Source of the DNA: Pseudisothecium myosuroides
Taxonomy: Eukaryota > Streptophyta > Bryopsida > Hypnales > Lembophyllaceae
Assembly (NCBI GenBank): GCA_951799445.1
Contig: OX637296.1
Span: forward strand, 3,658,001 to 3,722,000
Direction of reading: 5' to 3'
DNA: 64,000 nucleotides
Shown here: in pieces, positions 1 to 10,544 of the stretch
Position numbering within the stretch: the first letter of the stretch is position 1
How the letters are laid out: each line of letters starts with the position of its first letter
Notes under the pieces: model-generated
The model's database searches: none
The model's input: the letters and a program-made list of their open reading frames with translations, nothing else
What the model was told of the DNA's origin: nothing
Program-made: the position numbers and the translations under genes

Positions 1-2053
1 TCATTTTAATTTATTATCTAACAAATCCTACCATAGGATCCTTTTGTTAACTTGTTCAAGTACATCCTTCTGAAATTTTAGAGTGAAAAAAGCCTCCACT
101 TGCACATTCATGTGTCTAAACTTCCAATAGTAGTTTTTTTTAGCTCTCTCCAAAAGAAAAGTTTTGTCCTCCAACATTTTCAAGAAAAACCATGTATGTT
201 CCATAACTCATGCAATTTAATCAATATGTGGAGAAACCAGGGTTGAGATTACATGAAAAAGAATTTAACCAAAAAAACTTTGTTATTCTTCTTTCAAAAA
301 ATTATAAATAAAAAGGTCGTACTGGATGAAAGGAAAATCTAAAACACAGATAAGGTTTACAAAAAATTGAAAATTATAAATTTCAATGGTGGAAATGATG
401 TAGGAAGCAACATCTATCTTTTGTTGTTTTTTATTTTGGAAATTTTTGTTATTGAGTTCAAAAAACAGCTTTCATATATGTTTTTTTTTAAAATTCATTG
501 CCCACAAAATAAAACTCCTCATAATTTTCATCTCATTATTCAAAATGGAATGCTTTTAATATTTTTGAGTAGATATCAATCCATAAAAAAGAATAGAATT
601 AACATATCATTTTATAAAATATATAGGAGAATAGTCTCCCACTTTGACATTGAAATAATAAAAGAAACCTTATAGTTTTTGAAATACATATTAGAATGAT
701 GTGAGACAAAGCTTCACATGTGGATTAGGATGTTTAGCATCCATCCGAAAAGTTTTAAGCAAAAAAAAAAATCAAAGTAGGCTCCTAAGTCAATGAAGGC
801 TATAAGGTTATGATTTGTACTTACAAGATCATTACCTTCAAAATATTTATGTGGTATAAGAGAATAGTGAGGACATTAACTCTTGAGCTTGTGCTCCAAC
901 ATCCTTACTCAAAATGATGAACAAAAAGCTTCAATGCAAAGTCTTATTTCATTCATGGAGAGTAAGGTTTGAATCATTTTAAAACAACCTTTGTCTATGA
1001 TCAATTTAATCTCTAAAGGATCAAACAACATTTTTTGGCAATATAGCAACTTTGAGCAACTCACTACAAATGGATTTGTTTTTGTTTTTATTTCTTTGAA
1101 ATTTTTACACAACATGTGCCTAAGGAGTAGCTTTTAAGGCCCGACAACTTTCATAATTTTTTACTACATGGTTAAAAAGTGATTGTATACTATGTAATTT
1201 TCAATGTTTGGTAGCTCAAAAAATCACTTTAAAAAAAAATAAAAACTTGAAATTACTTTTTTAGATTTAAATACACATGATAAGCTTTGAATCATTCCAT
1301 TTGGATTAATGAAATGAACTGAGTTATGAAGAGTTTTAGTTTGCAGGTAGTTATAAAATCTCTAATTTACAATATTAAAAATTGAGTCAAATAATAGACT
1401 TCATTGGGTGTAGATTATTTATAACAACATTACAACCATTGGAATAGACGTTTTTCAATTCCAAAACCAGTACATAATAATTTAGTATTTTGAATCATCC
1501 TCTACTTCTTTCTACTTACTATTTTTTTTCTATATGATATACAATTTCAAATGATTTCATATTTTTCAAACATGTAGCCAACTTGCCTTGAAGAATGAAT
1601 CCAAAGAAGCACCACCTTTTTGGACATTCTTTTAAACAAATCTGACCTTGTGAAGTGCAGCTGTCCGGTTTTTGCAGGGCCAAAAAAAGTGGTTTTGTCA
1701 ATTAAAATGCTAATATCTTGCAATCTCTAAGGTGGAAATTTTGAATTTTTTTCCATATCTTCTCAAACCAGTGTACTACAAGATCCTACGGTTACATGTG
1801 TTCAAAAATGTATTTTTTTCTAAAATTTGGTACTTGTACTGGAAATGACAATTTTGGAGCGTTTTTTGGTGAAAACATAGTCAAAAACATTTAAGGCTTA
1901 ATGAAATGGAGGTAAATAATATAATTCTACAATAATATAAAGAAAATGTGCAAAATTTCAATAAAAGACCTTTAAGTTATTATAAAATTTTGAAAAAAAG
2001 ACTATGCATATTTTTTAAAGAATTGTGTGAATGTTCTTGAAACTATTATATAA
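1..2053. other. AT-rich intergenic DNA with an old transposon copy
   Basis: No credible gene is seen. The open frames here are short, low-complexity and AT-driven. About 1010-1890 is a diverged + strand copy of the TTAA-flanked family described below. It keeps the 'aagctttgaatcattccatt' block near 1281, the 'atatcttgcaatct' block near 1711 and the closing 'ttttttggtg' block near 1862. Part of it (about 1220-1520) reappears in reverse orientation at about 37060-37340. Confidence 0.55.
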
Positions 2054-2364
2054 GGTAGGAGGCTCATAAACCGACCAGGCTGTAAAACCGATCATGGCCC
2101 AGAGGTACATTTTGCTTTCTTTCATGTACCAACTATGCACATTTCAGGAGGTGGTCACTTTTGATGACCACAAATGACCACTTTTTTTCAACTTCAAAAA
2201 TTTGTAACTAATTCCACAAAGGTCCAAAAAATATGAAACGACTTGGGTTAGATGTCAATTCCACTTGTCTTTCAAGGAAAATTTACTGAAAAATATTTCA
2301 AGATGTTTTACCTCCCCAAAATTCAGGTTCAGCGCTTAGATAGTCAATTTATGGACCTCCTACC
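2054..2364. mobile_element. 311-bp MITE-like element with GGTAGGAGG termini
   Basis: The left end begins GGTAGGAGGCTCATAAA and the right end is the imperfect inverse TTTATGGACCTCCTACC. The terminal inverted repeats run about 25 bp with several mismatches. The four bases ATAA lie directly outside both ends (2050-2053 and 2365-2368) and fit a target-site duplication, although a shorter duplication in AT-rich DNA cannot be excluded. There is no internal coding capacity, so it is a non-autonomous DNA element of unassigned superfamily. Confidence 0.6.
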
Positions 2365-2780
2365 ATAATGTAGAACGTCATTAAATGAACTTGTAGATTT
2401 AGATATCAATTGTGTATAATGCTCTCATACATTGTTTAAGAGATAAAATTAGTACTTTCACGCAATCATTCTTATTCTCCACACCAACAAAAATCAGACA
2501 TAGCTCAAGGTTGAAAGAAGTCAAATGAGACAAAAGTGGAATGTGCAAACATCATCTAAACTCCATTCAAGAAGAAAAATTAGCTCGTAGATCTCACAAT
2601 GACCATTTTGTTAACCAGTATGCACTCCGAAGGTCATATTTTGATTGAGACAATGGTTTATCCTAATAAATCGTCTACGGTAATACTTGTGAATCTTCCA
2701 AAAAAGACAAAAAAATTTGTAACCAAATTGAGGTAAATGTTACGATTTTATAAAAATTTATACAAGACTGCAAGTACTAG
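2365..2780. other. AT-rich spacer
   Basis: No gene, repeat or RNA was recognised. Base composition changes sharply at about 2780, where a GC-richer block begins. Confidence 0.5.
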
Positions 2781-2849
2781 TCTTGAGAATTGGAGACGCC
2801 GAGATCTGCGAGTTCTTAAGCCCCCTGTTTTGGCCAAGTCGCTGTTGCC

Positions 2850-3098
2850 ATGGTGCGCAATGTTTTATTCAACAACGTCGCAAGCCTGCAGAATGTGGAC
2901 AAGCTGCTGGCAAGCCAAGTTGCGGAGCTCAGGGCAAGACGGGAGCAGTTGCAATCCTCAAAGAACGAGCGTCAGAGTGTCAAACTGCTGCTTCAGGACG
3001 AGCCTGGTGCCTACATCGACCAGGGAATCGTCAGCTCTAAAGAAGGAAACACTAGCTGTCATGGACGTCGTGCTTCGATCGAAGGCAAACAAATCTAA
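2850..3098 (+). CDS. Unidentified 82-aa open frame in a GC-richer island
   Basis: From the ATG at 2850 an 82-residue frame runs to a stop at 3098. The middle (about residues 15-45) is polar and helix-prone, with VDKLLASQVAELRARREQL, and could form a short coiled coil. I do not recognise the family. Two other frames stay open over the same bases, so this could be one exon of a gene, a gene fragment, or chance in a GC-richer block. A second open stretch (3209-3487, 92 aa, also unrecognised) lies downstream and might be another exon, but no convincing splice link was found. Confidence 0.25.
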   Translation: MVRNVLFNNVASLQNVDKLLASQVAELRARREQLQSSKNERQSVKLLLQDEPGAYIDQGIVSSKEGNTSCHGRRASIEGKQI

Positions 3099-3208
3099 TA
3101 TCATAATGCACCTTTAATTTTTATTACGATGCAGAAGGTGAACCTTTGCGATTGAACGTGGGATTCTTTTGTGTATGAACATCTTGCAGACCTCTTCATC
3201 ACACGAGA

Positions 3209-3487
3209 GTGCTTGATGAGTGCATCCCAAGCTTTCCAGGCTCAAGAAGCATGAGGTTCGAAGGTAGAAGTGCCTATCACCAAGTAGCCTGGATTAGCGA
3301 TCTGACCTCCTTCAAGAATCATATGCAATGTAGCAGTTGGAATTTCATCGTGAGAGAATTTGTATTGGATCCAGCTGCAAGTGACATCGAACTTTTCGGC
3401 ACCCAATTTGTAATTTCTAGAAGTACTTCCCAGCCAAATTACAATGCCCTGTCAGTAGTTGGAGGCCATGTCCGTTGCAAAATGTGA
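3209..3487 (+). CDS. Unidentified 92-aa open frame, possible gene fragment
   Basis: An ATG-started frame encodes a 92-residue polypeptide containing REFVLDPAASDIELFGTQF. Composition is unlike the flanking AT-rich DNA, which favours former or present coding function. There is no recognisable domain, signal peptide or membrane segment. It follows the 2850-3098 frame by about 110 bp. Both may belong to one decayed or multi-exon gene. Confidence 0.22.
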   Translation: MLDECIPSFPGSRSMRFEGRSAYHQVAWISDLTSFKNHMQCSSWNFIVREFVLDPAASDIELFGTQFVISRSTSQPNYNALSVVGGHVRCKM

Positions 3488-4425
3488 GAAAACCGTGCTC
3501 TGATCCCTCCTTGATCGCCCAGAATGCTCTAAAAGCAACTTCATTAACTTACTCCGTAGCGTGGTGTAGGTTTCAGGTGCTTTTGTGGTGGAGATGGTTT
3601 TATTTATTCCTCCTTTCGTTGCAATCGTAGCATTGAAATGGGAAGTCATTCGCAGTCATTATGTTGGTTGGCTAGAGGGGTGAATGCAGGTGCTAAGCTT
3701 AGAGCCTAGGCATTCATTTTTGTGTCCAATTGCTCTCTATCTATGTCTTACCGTAAGAAAGGAAACCTAGTCAACTGACAGTTTTGTCGATGCTCATCTC
3801 GTGGTTTCACACATTTGATGCTATACTAGACACTTGGGAAATCTGCTGTGAATAATCTATTGCATTTCTTACATGTGCTGTTTCCCAGAAGTCATTCTTA
3901 CATGTAATGAAAATATGGGGTACTTGCAATATTGTTGCAGAGGAATGGCTCAAGATTAAGGATTCAAGAGCAGGATGCACAGCAATTGAGGTTTTCGTAT
4001 TTGTTCTGTCGATTCTTAATTATCACTACCATTGAGATACTGCACCTCTGGCGACAATATTGCCACACCACAGACTTAGAGTAAAAATATACTTCCATTC
4101 ATGTGAAAACAAAACATAAGACTCGATATTTCTTAATATAACCTTTCCCTTTAATGCATGAAGAGCGTCCTAGATTCTGTGTCAAACTTATATGCTACCA
4201 TTTCTGTACTGCGATAGCCAAATTACGCTACATGTATAAAAGTATCCAACTTTCTCCAACTCCGACGAAGGCTTCCTGGGCTTGCCCCTCCATCAGGTGG
4301 CGGAGCCATGATGCCTGAGTAACTACTTTGAAGCATGCTCTGCTCCATCTCCATCTCCACGCCTGGAACTCTTTCACGGTTGACGTTTTGCAGCTGCTGC
4401 GCCTACCAAGGTATAACTGATAGGA
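3488..4425. other. 3' flank of the AP2-like gene
   Basis: No independent gene was recognised. On the minus strand, 4230-4400 stays open in a second frame after the AP2-like stop codon and reads like protein (APPPDGGASPGSLRRSWRK). See the findings for the possibility that the last exon is mis-terminated. Confidence 0.4.
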
Positions 4426-6246
4426 TCACTCAGGGTTTTGATTCCTGGATTCTTGGAGACGCTGCTGTTGAATACGGTGCTGATTTTGAAACTGCAACAT
4501 TTGGGCACCGAGTTCCTGGATTTGCCATTGCTGAAGATAAATCTGCTGTTGCTGAAGATAAATTTGTTGTTGCTGAAGAGAAATCTGTTGTTGCTGATTG
4601 CTCACACGTCCTTGAAGTAAGCCCCATTGGTCACTGCCGTCCAGACTCATTCCACTCTCCGTGTTTGGTGGCAGTTGTGAAACTGGTAGAGCAGATCCTT
4701 CTTCAAAACCAAGGCTATGGCCATTTGAAAGCGCGAGACCCTGAACGTCCTCCGCCAAATGGTGTCAGAAACCCAAACCAGCGAGGGTAGTGCACTTGTG
4801 ATAAGGCAGACACCCACTAAAGCCTGCGCTTCCTTTCTCGTGGCTTTAGAAATCATCCATTTGTAAAGCCAACACATGGCCATATGATGTATTTCTTGGT
4901 TCTATTGCATCCAAAGATGCTTGTTAAAGATACACTGCAAATGCATCATCTCAAGGTTTAAATGTTAATGGGAACCCCTAGGTACTATTCTTACCACCAA
5001 TAATTCATCGCTTATTCATGTAGTATCCACATAGTGCATATTTTAATGCTTCAACGATTTAAAACTCTCTCACGAACGGGAACAAGACCTAGAAACGGAT
5101 TCCATTCTACTAGTGCAAACCACTCAAAAGCAGAAGGACGAAGTTTCTTACCTCATGCATTCCACCGAATGATTGGGATGCGCATTCCAAACCTTGACCG
5201 TCAGGCATGGCCATATCCATTCCCAAGTTCTCCACCGGACTCACAAGGGCTGGCTGTTGATGTTCAGCTGGGTTCAACAAACGCGCGGTAGAAAAGTCCA
5301 CACTTACCTCATCTTGCTCTGGCGTCTCCTCATTTTCCCAAGCTTCAAACAATTCCTGCAGCAACAAGGCTTCCGCCTGCTTTTTGAAATCTTCATAAAC
5401 CTTCTTTGCTTGATCTATCACCCACGCCCGAAGTTCCAGGCCGGTGAAGCTTCGCTCTTCCTCACTCATGGGTGGGACCTGAAACCAGCCATCCAGCAAG
5501 CCTACATCTCTGTTGTAGTAGAAGGCAGCAATGAGAAACTTATTGTGCGCCTCTTGCGAGGTGGCGAACTGCCCAAGTTCGAGCTTTGGCACTGTTTCGC
5601 CGTTCCACGTAGGAGGTGTCAGTCGTGCATCATACACCACCTTGGTGCGACCTTGCTTGTCCACTCGTTTTCTCTGGTGCACTCCTCTAAGCGGGGCTAC
5701 CTCTCTGAACTTAATCCACACATAGGCGCCCAGGAACAGGACTATTGCTACGTAATTATCTCGAAAATCTAAAGAACTCCGTGAGTATGCTTTGGAGCTC
5801 CCTGTATCCACATTCCCCGTGAGGTATTGGTACACCAATGACAGCAGAACCACTGCTGACACAACAACGGCGTAAGACGGGATTGAGGCCTCGGAGGCCT
5901 CTTCAGGAGCACCATACCACTCATCGTAGTCACATGATTTCCAAATGGAGCACACAAGCCTTCGACGCCCAGCTTCCAACCAATCATTCAGCGATGCTTG
6001 GATTGCATTCACCCATCGTAGGTGGGAATCCAAAACTGACATTAAATAATATCCACGATGGAGGTCGACAACCCAACCAACCTTTGCCCTGCCTACGATT
6101 GCCCTCAAATGGAACTCCAAACCCTCAATTGACAGTATCCCAGATGTAACTGTCCTCTCAGATGCTTTAACATCAGCCAAGCCTCCATCACGCAGTCTTG
6201 ACAATTTCGAACAAAACCAATGTATGCCACAACTGTGCCTTTCCAT
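4426..6246 (-). CDS. Predicted membrane protein with AP2/ERF-like block and Gln-rich tail
   Basis: Model: exon 1 6246-5152 (365 codons, donor GTAAGA), exon 2 4740-4426 (104 residues plus TGA, acceptor TTCAG), joined in phase 0; 469 aa. Residues about 122-143 and 165-178 are strongly hydrophobic, giving two predicted membrane segments. Residues about 187-245 resemble an AP2/ERF domain: RGVHQRK, then YDAR, then LGQFATSQEAHNKFLIAAF, the spacing of the family's RGV-x-QR, AEI(R) and LGTF-T-EEAA-AYD-AA blocks. The WAAEI-type Trp and part of the spacing differ, so DNA binding is uncertain. A helix-rich acidic segment follows (about 262-312). The exon 2 tail has heptads of the type LQQQQIY repeated three to four times, then further Gln-rich sequence. 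If the AP2 resemblance is real, this would be a membrane-tethered regulator. No close homolog is known to me. Confidence 0.55.
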
Positions 6247-6780
6247 GGCACTCTATCTTTGAATGGCCTCTAGTGCACAAAATCCCGCACCCCACTGGCA
6301 GAGACTACCAAATGCAAACTCGAGTGCTAGGGCGACGAACTGCACGCACACACACAACAATTACTTCAGGGTGATCGATGAACTCGATGCAACTTGAGTC
6401 GATCGATCAGAAACGTCCTCGCTTGCTCACCCGGGGCCCTACTCGATCAGAACCTCTTCAATTTGCCAAAGGTCTAATTGAGAAAGTGCAACATGCAAGC
6501 GAACAGTACGTCTGCAAGAGCTCCAGAAGAGAAAACTGAGTCACGAGCTTGGGTGCGTCCTGGTGAGCTCACTAAGCTTACACAGCGCAAGAGCTTGGGT
6601 GGCTTTGTACAGACAGTTGGGGGGGAAAATGCAGGAGTCAAAGGGGGGGACACGACGAGGGGGAATCGAAGGGGGGAGCAAGGGGGGGAAGAAGACCGTG
6701 ACTCCAGTACTGAAAGTGTCAAAGAGGGGGGGAGACGACAGGTGGCGACTGTCAGCAGTGTCTGGGAACGCGAAGAAATA
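6247..6780. promoter_or_regulatory. Upstream region of the AP2-like gene with a G-tract cluster
   Basis: Between 6619 and 6732 the + strand carries six runs of five to seven G (6619-6625, 6643-6649, 6659-6663, 6671-6676, 6682-6688, 6726-6732) separated by short purine-rich loops. This fits G-quadruplex potential and lies about 370-490 bp upstream of the start codon on the non-template side relative to rightward transcription. Long frames on both strands here (6474-6923) are Ser/Pro/Gly-rich shadows of the G/C runs and are not called as genes. Confidence 0.5.
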
Positions 6781-6930
6781 AGGTGGGTTCCCTCAAACCG
6801 CCACTTTTTGCTACTGACCCTACTTGCTATTATTAGAGTGGTCAAATTTTCAGATGTTCTTGTTGGCAAGTGAGAGGAGGTTCCAACGCACCAGAGAACG
6901 TAACATTTGGATGTTGTATGCAAAAGTTAT
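6779..6930 (+). repeat. Dispersed repeat starting AAGGTGGGT, copy 1
   Basis: About 140 bp starting AAGGTGGGTTCCC and including CTTGTTGGCAAGTGAGAGG and GGAGGTTCCAACGCACCAG is repeated at about 38739-38890. In the 38.7-kb copy the sequence interrupts another repeat and seems to end with the inverse motif ATCACCTTA, suggesting a small TIR element flanked by TA. The right end of this copy was not located. Confidence 0.5.
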
Positions 6931-7197
6931 TAACCCTTGTGCGTTACAGTGGATGTTTTTTGGACGCTAAGAAACCAGGATTTGTGGAAGACCATGTTCA
7001 TCAGATATTATAATCTTGAAATCCGCTTGGTGGATTCTCTTATAAATTGCAGTTTCGTACTCATTAGTAAGTTGGCTTCAAATCTCAACCATGAAAACTT
7101 CAGTAATTGAGAAGTTCTCAACTTATTCTAGATTTTATAAATCCAGCAAAAAAAGCGCCTTACTTATGTTGTTCTCCCTGTGACGCACATGGGTTAA

Positions 7198-8125
7198 CCC
7201 CTAAAGGACCAGCATGCATTTTTTGGCCGTATAGAAATTTTGGGCAGGTCCGTGTGACTAGAGATTTCCATATTTTAAGCTAAAATTTTAATAGAAGGTG
7301 GACGTGAGGAATATCTTTCATATGCACAAATTTCAGGACATTTGGAAATAGGAGTCAAAAGTTATGGCCAAATATGTTACTGTTTTTTCGTAACTGGGCA
7401 GTTTTGGCAGCAAGAAAAATTTGGCAAATTTTTTTTTTTTTTTTAAATATTTTTTTTCTTGTAGATTATATTTTTGTCTATCTGGAAAGCTTTGATTCAT
7501 TTCATTTGGATTTGTTATGAGAAAGTTATGGACATTCTTGTTTTTCAAGCAGTTAGAGCATCTTCTTGAAAAAAATAACTTGTAGGATTCATTTCTAAAT
7601 GCTATTTTTGCAATTTAAAAAAAATAAAAAATTCTCATGGTTTAGTTTACTTGCTAGAAAAATCTCACCATTGAAATTAGTGTATTTTAATTCCATCTAA
7701 AATATATTAATGTTTTAGATTTTCCTTCTATCTCGTACCTACTTCTACTTAATAAATTTTTTAGGAATGATAATTAAGTTTTTTTGAATATTTTTTTTCC
7801 CTAGACTCTCGACTCAATTCTCCACTATAAAGATTTGAAGCTCAAAACTTTGTAGTGCAAAAATTTTAAGTGAAGAATGTTTAAAGTCAAAAAATCTAGT
7901 CCCGCAATGTGCTGAAATACTTGTTTTCTCTACTTTAAACGCAGATATCTTGCAATCTGAGCGGTCAAAAATTCTGAAATTTTTTCCAAACATTCTCATA
8001 CTAGTTAGGTGTAAGATCCTACAATTAGATGTGCAAAAAAAAACATTTTTCATTTTTTTTACTCCTTGCTATAGAAATGGCAGATTTGATGGTTTTTTGG
8101 CAGAAAAAATGCCTTGGGCCTTTAG
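7198..8125 (+). mobile_element. TTAA-flanked element, left arm of inverted pair
   Basis: The element starts CCCCTAAAGGACC immediately after TTAA (7194-7197). It ends ...GGGCCTTTAG at 8125, where the expected GGGG-TTAA terminus is missing. It is an almost exact inverted copy of 9280-10211: the 79-residue spurious frames in the two arms differ at one residue. There is no transposase coding. The TTAA target and CCC-starting terminus are features of the piggyBac superfamily, so it may be a non-autonomous derivative; that assignment is inference. Confidence 0.7.
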
Positions 8126-9279
8126 AATCAATATGCAGATATTCTTAAGTCATTTGTTTCCATATTGAAAATGAAATAAAAATTGTAACTTTTGCAATAT
8201 TTATTGCAATGACATTAAAAAAATATTCATATATAAATCACAAAGATTAGGTTTAAATTTTTTTGCAATAATTTAAGATTATTAAGTCAAATTGATCATA
8301 CCCAAATTTGAAAAAAAATCTAAAATAGGTCTCTTCAAAAATCTCAACTAAATTATTGCATTTTAATCAAATAGAATTACAAAGAATTATTTAGAATTAC
8401 ATAGGTCTATGTTATTTGTTATTGTTTTTGCCCAAGGGAGCCTTTGGGGAGTATATTTTATCCTAAGAAGTCCATATTAGAGTAGTCTTCATTAGCAATT
8501 TTCATTCATGTTTATAGATGAAATGTATAAAATATGGATGAAAATCATTTTAGTCATCCAATATCAAATAAATTCATCAAAAAATGATACGATTGCAAGT
8601 TTTGTAGCAATTTAGTGATTTTATTAATTGAATGTGTGATCATTCCTTAATGAATAATCTTTTAAAATTTTGAATCTTAAGAAAATCATTTCTCTCTTGA
8701 GTGAAATGTTAATCAAAATTACCATGACCTAAAAACTCAATAAAAGGTAGTTCCTCCAATATAATATGAGAGGCTATTATTGTAGTAGGTCAATGTACTA
8801 TTAGAATTCAAAAATTCTTATGCATACATTTCTAGCTCAATTTGAAAGAAACTATCTTCTTGAACGTATATATTACTTTACACTAGATTAAAGGGAGGTT
8901 GTAGGTCTATAATAAACTTCATTCATTTAACATATAGAACGCAAAAAGCTTCATGTGTAGTCTTTAGCCTTTTAGATTTTAAAATTAGCTTCATTTGTTT
9001 GTCTCTTCACTTCCACCTAAATTCTTTTTAGATATTTCAAAATGTTTTATATAATCATTCTCTAAATGTAAATTTAGAAATATATTTTATCCAAAAAATG
9101 TCTAGTTGATTAAAAAATAGACTTCCAAAAATTAGTGAATATATCTAGATAAAATCTTTAAAACTTAGCACATCATAAAAGTCATATTTTAAACACATAA
9201 CAACAAAATTTTAAACAACTACCTTGTTGTCTCTATGTCTTTAGAGATTGCGCAAGAACGACTTGGAATTGTTCTTTAA
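8126..9279. other. Spacer between the two inverted arms
   Basis: 1.15 kb of AT-rich DNA without a recognisable gene. It would be the loop if a transcript crossed the two arms. An intact TTAA lies at its right edge (9276-9279), outside the inner end of the right arm. Confidence 0.5.
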
Positions 9280-10211
9280 CCCCTAAAGGCCCAAGGCTTT
9301 TTTTCTGCCAAAAAAACATCAAAACTGCCATTTCTATAGCAAGGAGTAAAAAAAATGAAAAATGTTTTTTTTTGCACATCTAATCGTAGGATCTTACACC
9401 TAACTAGTATGAGAATGTTTGGAAAAAATTTCAGAATTTTTGACCGCTCAGATTGCAAGATATCTGCGTTTAAAGTAGAGAAAACAAGTATTTCAGCACA
9501 TTGCGGGACTAGATTTTTTGACTTTAAACATTCTTCACTTAAAATTTTTGCACTACAAAGTTTTGAGCTTCAAATCTTTATAGTGGAGAATTGAGTCGAG
9601 AGTCTAGGGAAAAAAAATATTCAAAAAAACTTAATTATCATTCCTAAAAAATTTATTAAGTAGAAGTAGGTACGAGATAGAAGGAAAATCTAAAACATTA
9701 ATATATTTTAGATGGAATTAAAATACACTAATTTCAATGGTGAGATTTTTCTAGCAAGTAAACTAAACCATGAGAATTTTTTATTTTTTTTAAATTGCAA
9801 AAATAGCATTTAGAAATGAATCCTACAAGTTATTTTTTTCAAGAAGATGCTCTAACTGCTTGAAAAACAAGAATGTCCATAACTTTCTCATAACAAATCC
9901 AAATGAAATGAATCAAAGCTTTCCAGATAGACAAAAATATAATCTACAAGAAAAAAAATATTTAAAAAAAAAAAAAAAAAAAATTGCCAAATTTTTCTTG
10001 CTGCCCAAACTGCCCAGTTACAAAAAAAAGTAACATATTTGGCCATAACTTTTGACTCCTATTTCCAAATGTCCTGAAATTTGTGCATATGAAAGATATT
10101 CCTCACGTCCACCTTCTATTAAAATTTTAGCTTAAAATATGGAAATCTCTAGTCACACGGACCTGCCCAAAATTTCTATACGGCCAAAAAACGCATGCCG
10201 TCCTTTAGGGG
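9280..10211 (-). mobile_element. TTAA-flanked element, right arm of inverted pair
   Basis: This 932-bp copy is in reverse orientation, with CCCCTAAAGG at the inner end and CCTTTAGGGG at the outer end. TTAA flanks it on both sides (9276-9279 and 10212-10215). It pairs with 7198-8125. Apart from a few substitutions and poly-A/T length changes the arms appear identical, so the duplication is recent or maintained by gene conversion. Confidence 0.75.
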
Positions 10212-10544
10212 TTAAAAATCAATCATTTTAATTTAATTTAATAGATTGATATCTACAAATTAATAAGCTTTAAATCATTTTATTTGGATTTATAAATAAT
10301 ATATTATAAATTTTAAAAAAAAATAGAATTCTTTTCGAAATTAAATTCTTAAAATATTAAAATGAAAAAAATCACAATAGTCTCAACAATCTAAATAATT
10401 TTTAGCTTTTGTTTATAAGAATATTTTCACAATTGAAATTGCCATTTCTTAATTTCATGGCAAAATTACTAATGGTTAGGTTTATTTTCCTACCAATCAC
10501 CTTTTCCAATAATTTTTTTTGAAATGAATATGCTTTATTAGTTT

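Noticed and set aside
6474..6923. Long overlapping frames on both strands (149 and 131 aa)
   Set aside because: Both are produced by the G/C runs, have Ser/Pro or Gly-rich low-complexity content, and show no domain.
7814..8053. 79-aa frame repeated at 9355-9594
   Set aside because: The two match because the DNA arms are duplicates. Codon content is AT-driven, and the frame is broken in copies B, C and D, so it is not a conserved transposon protein.
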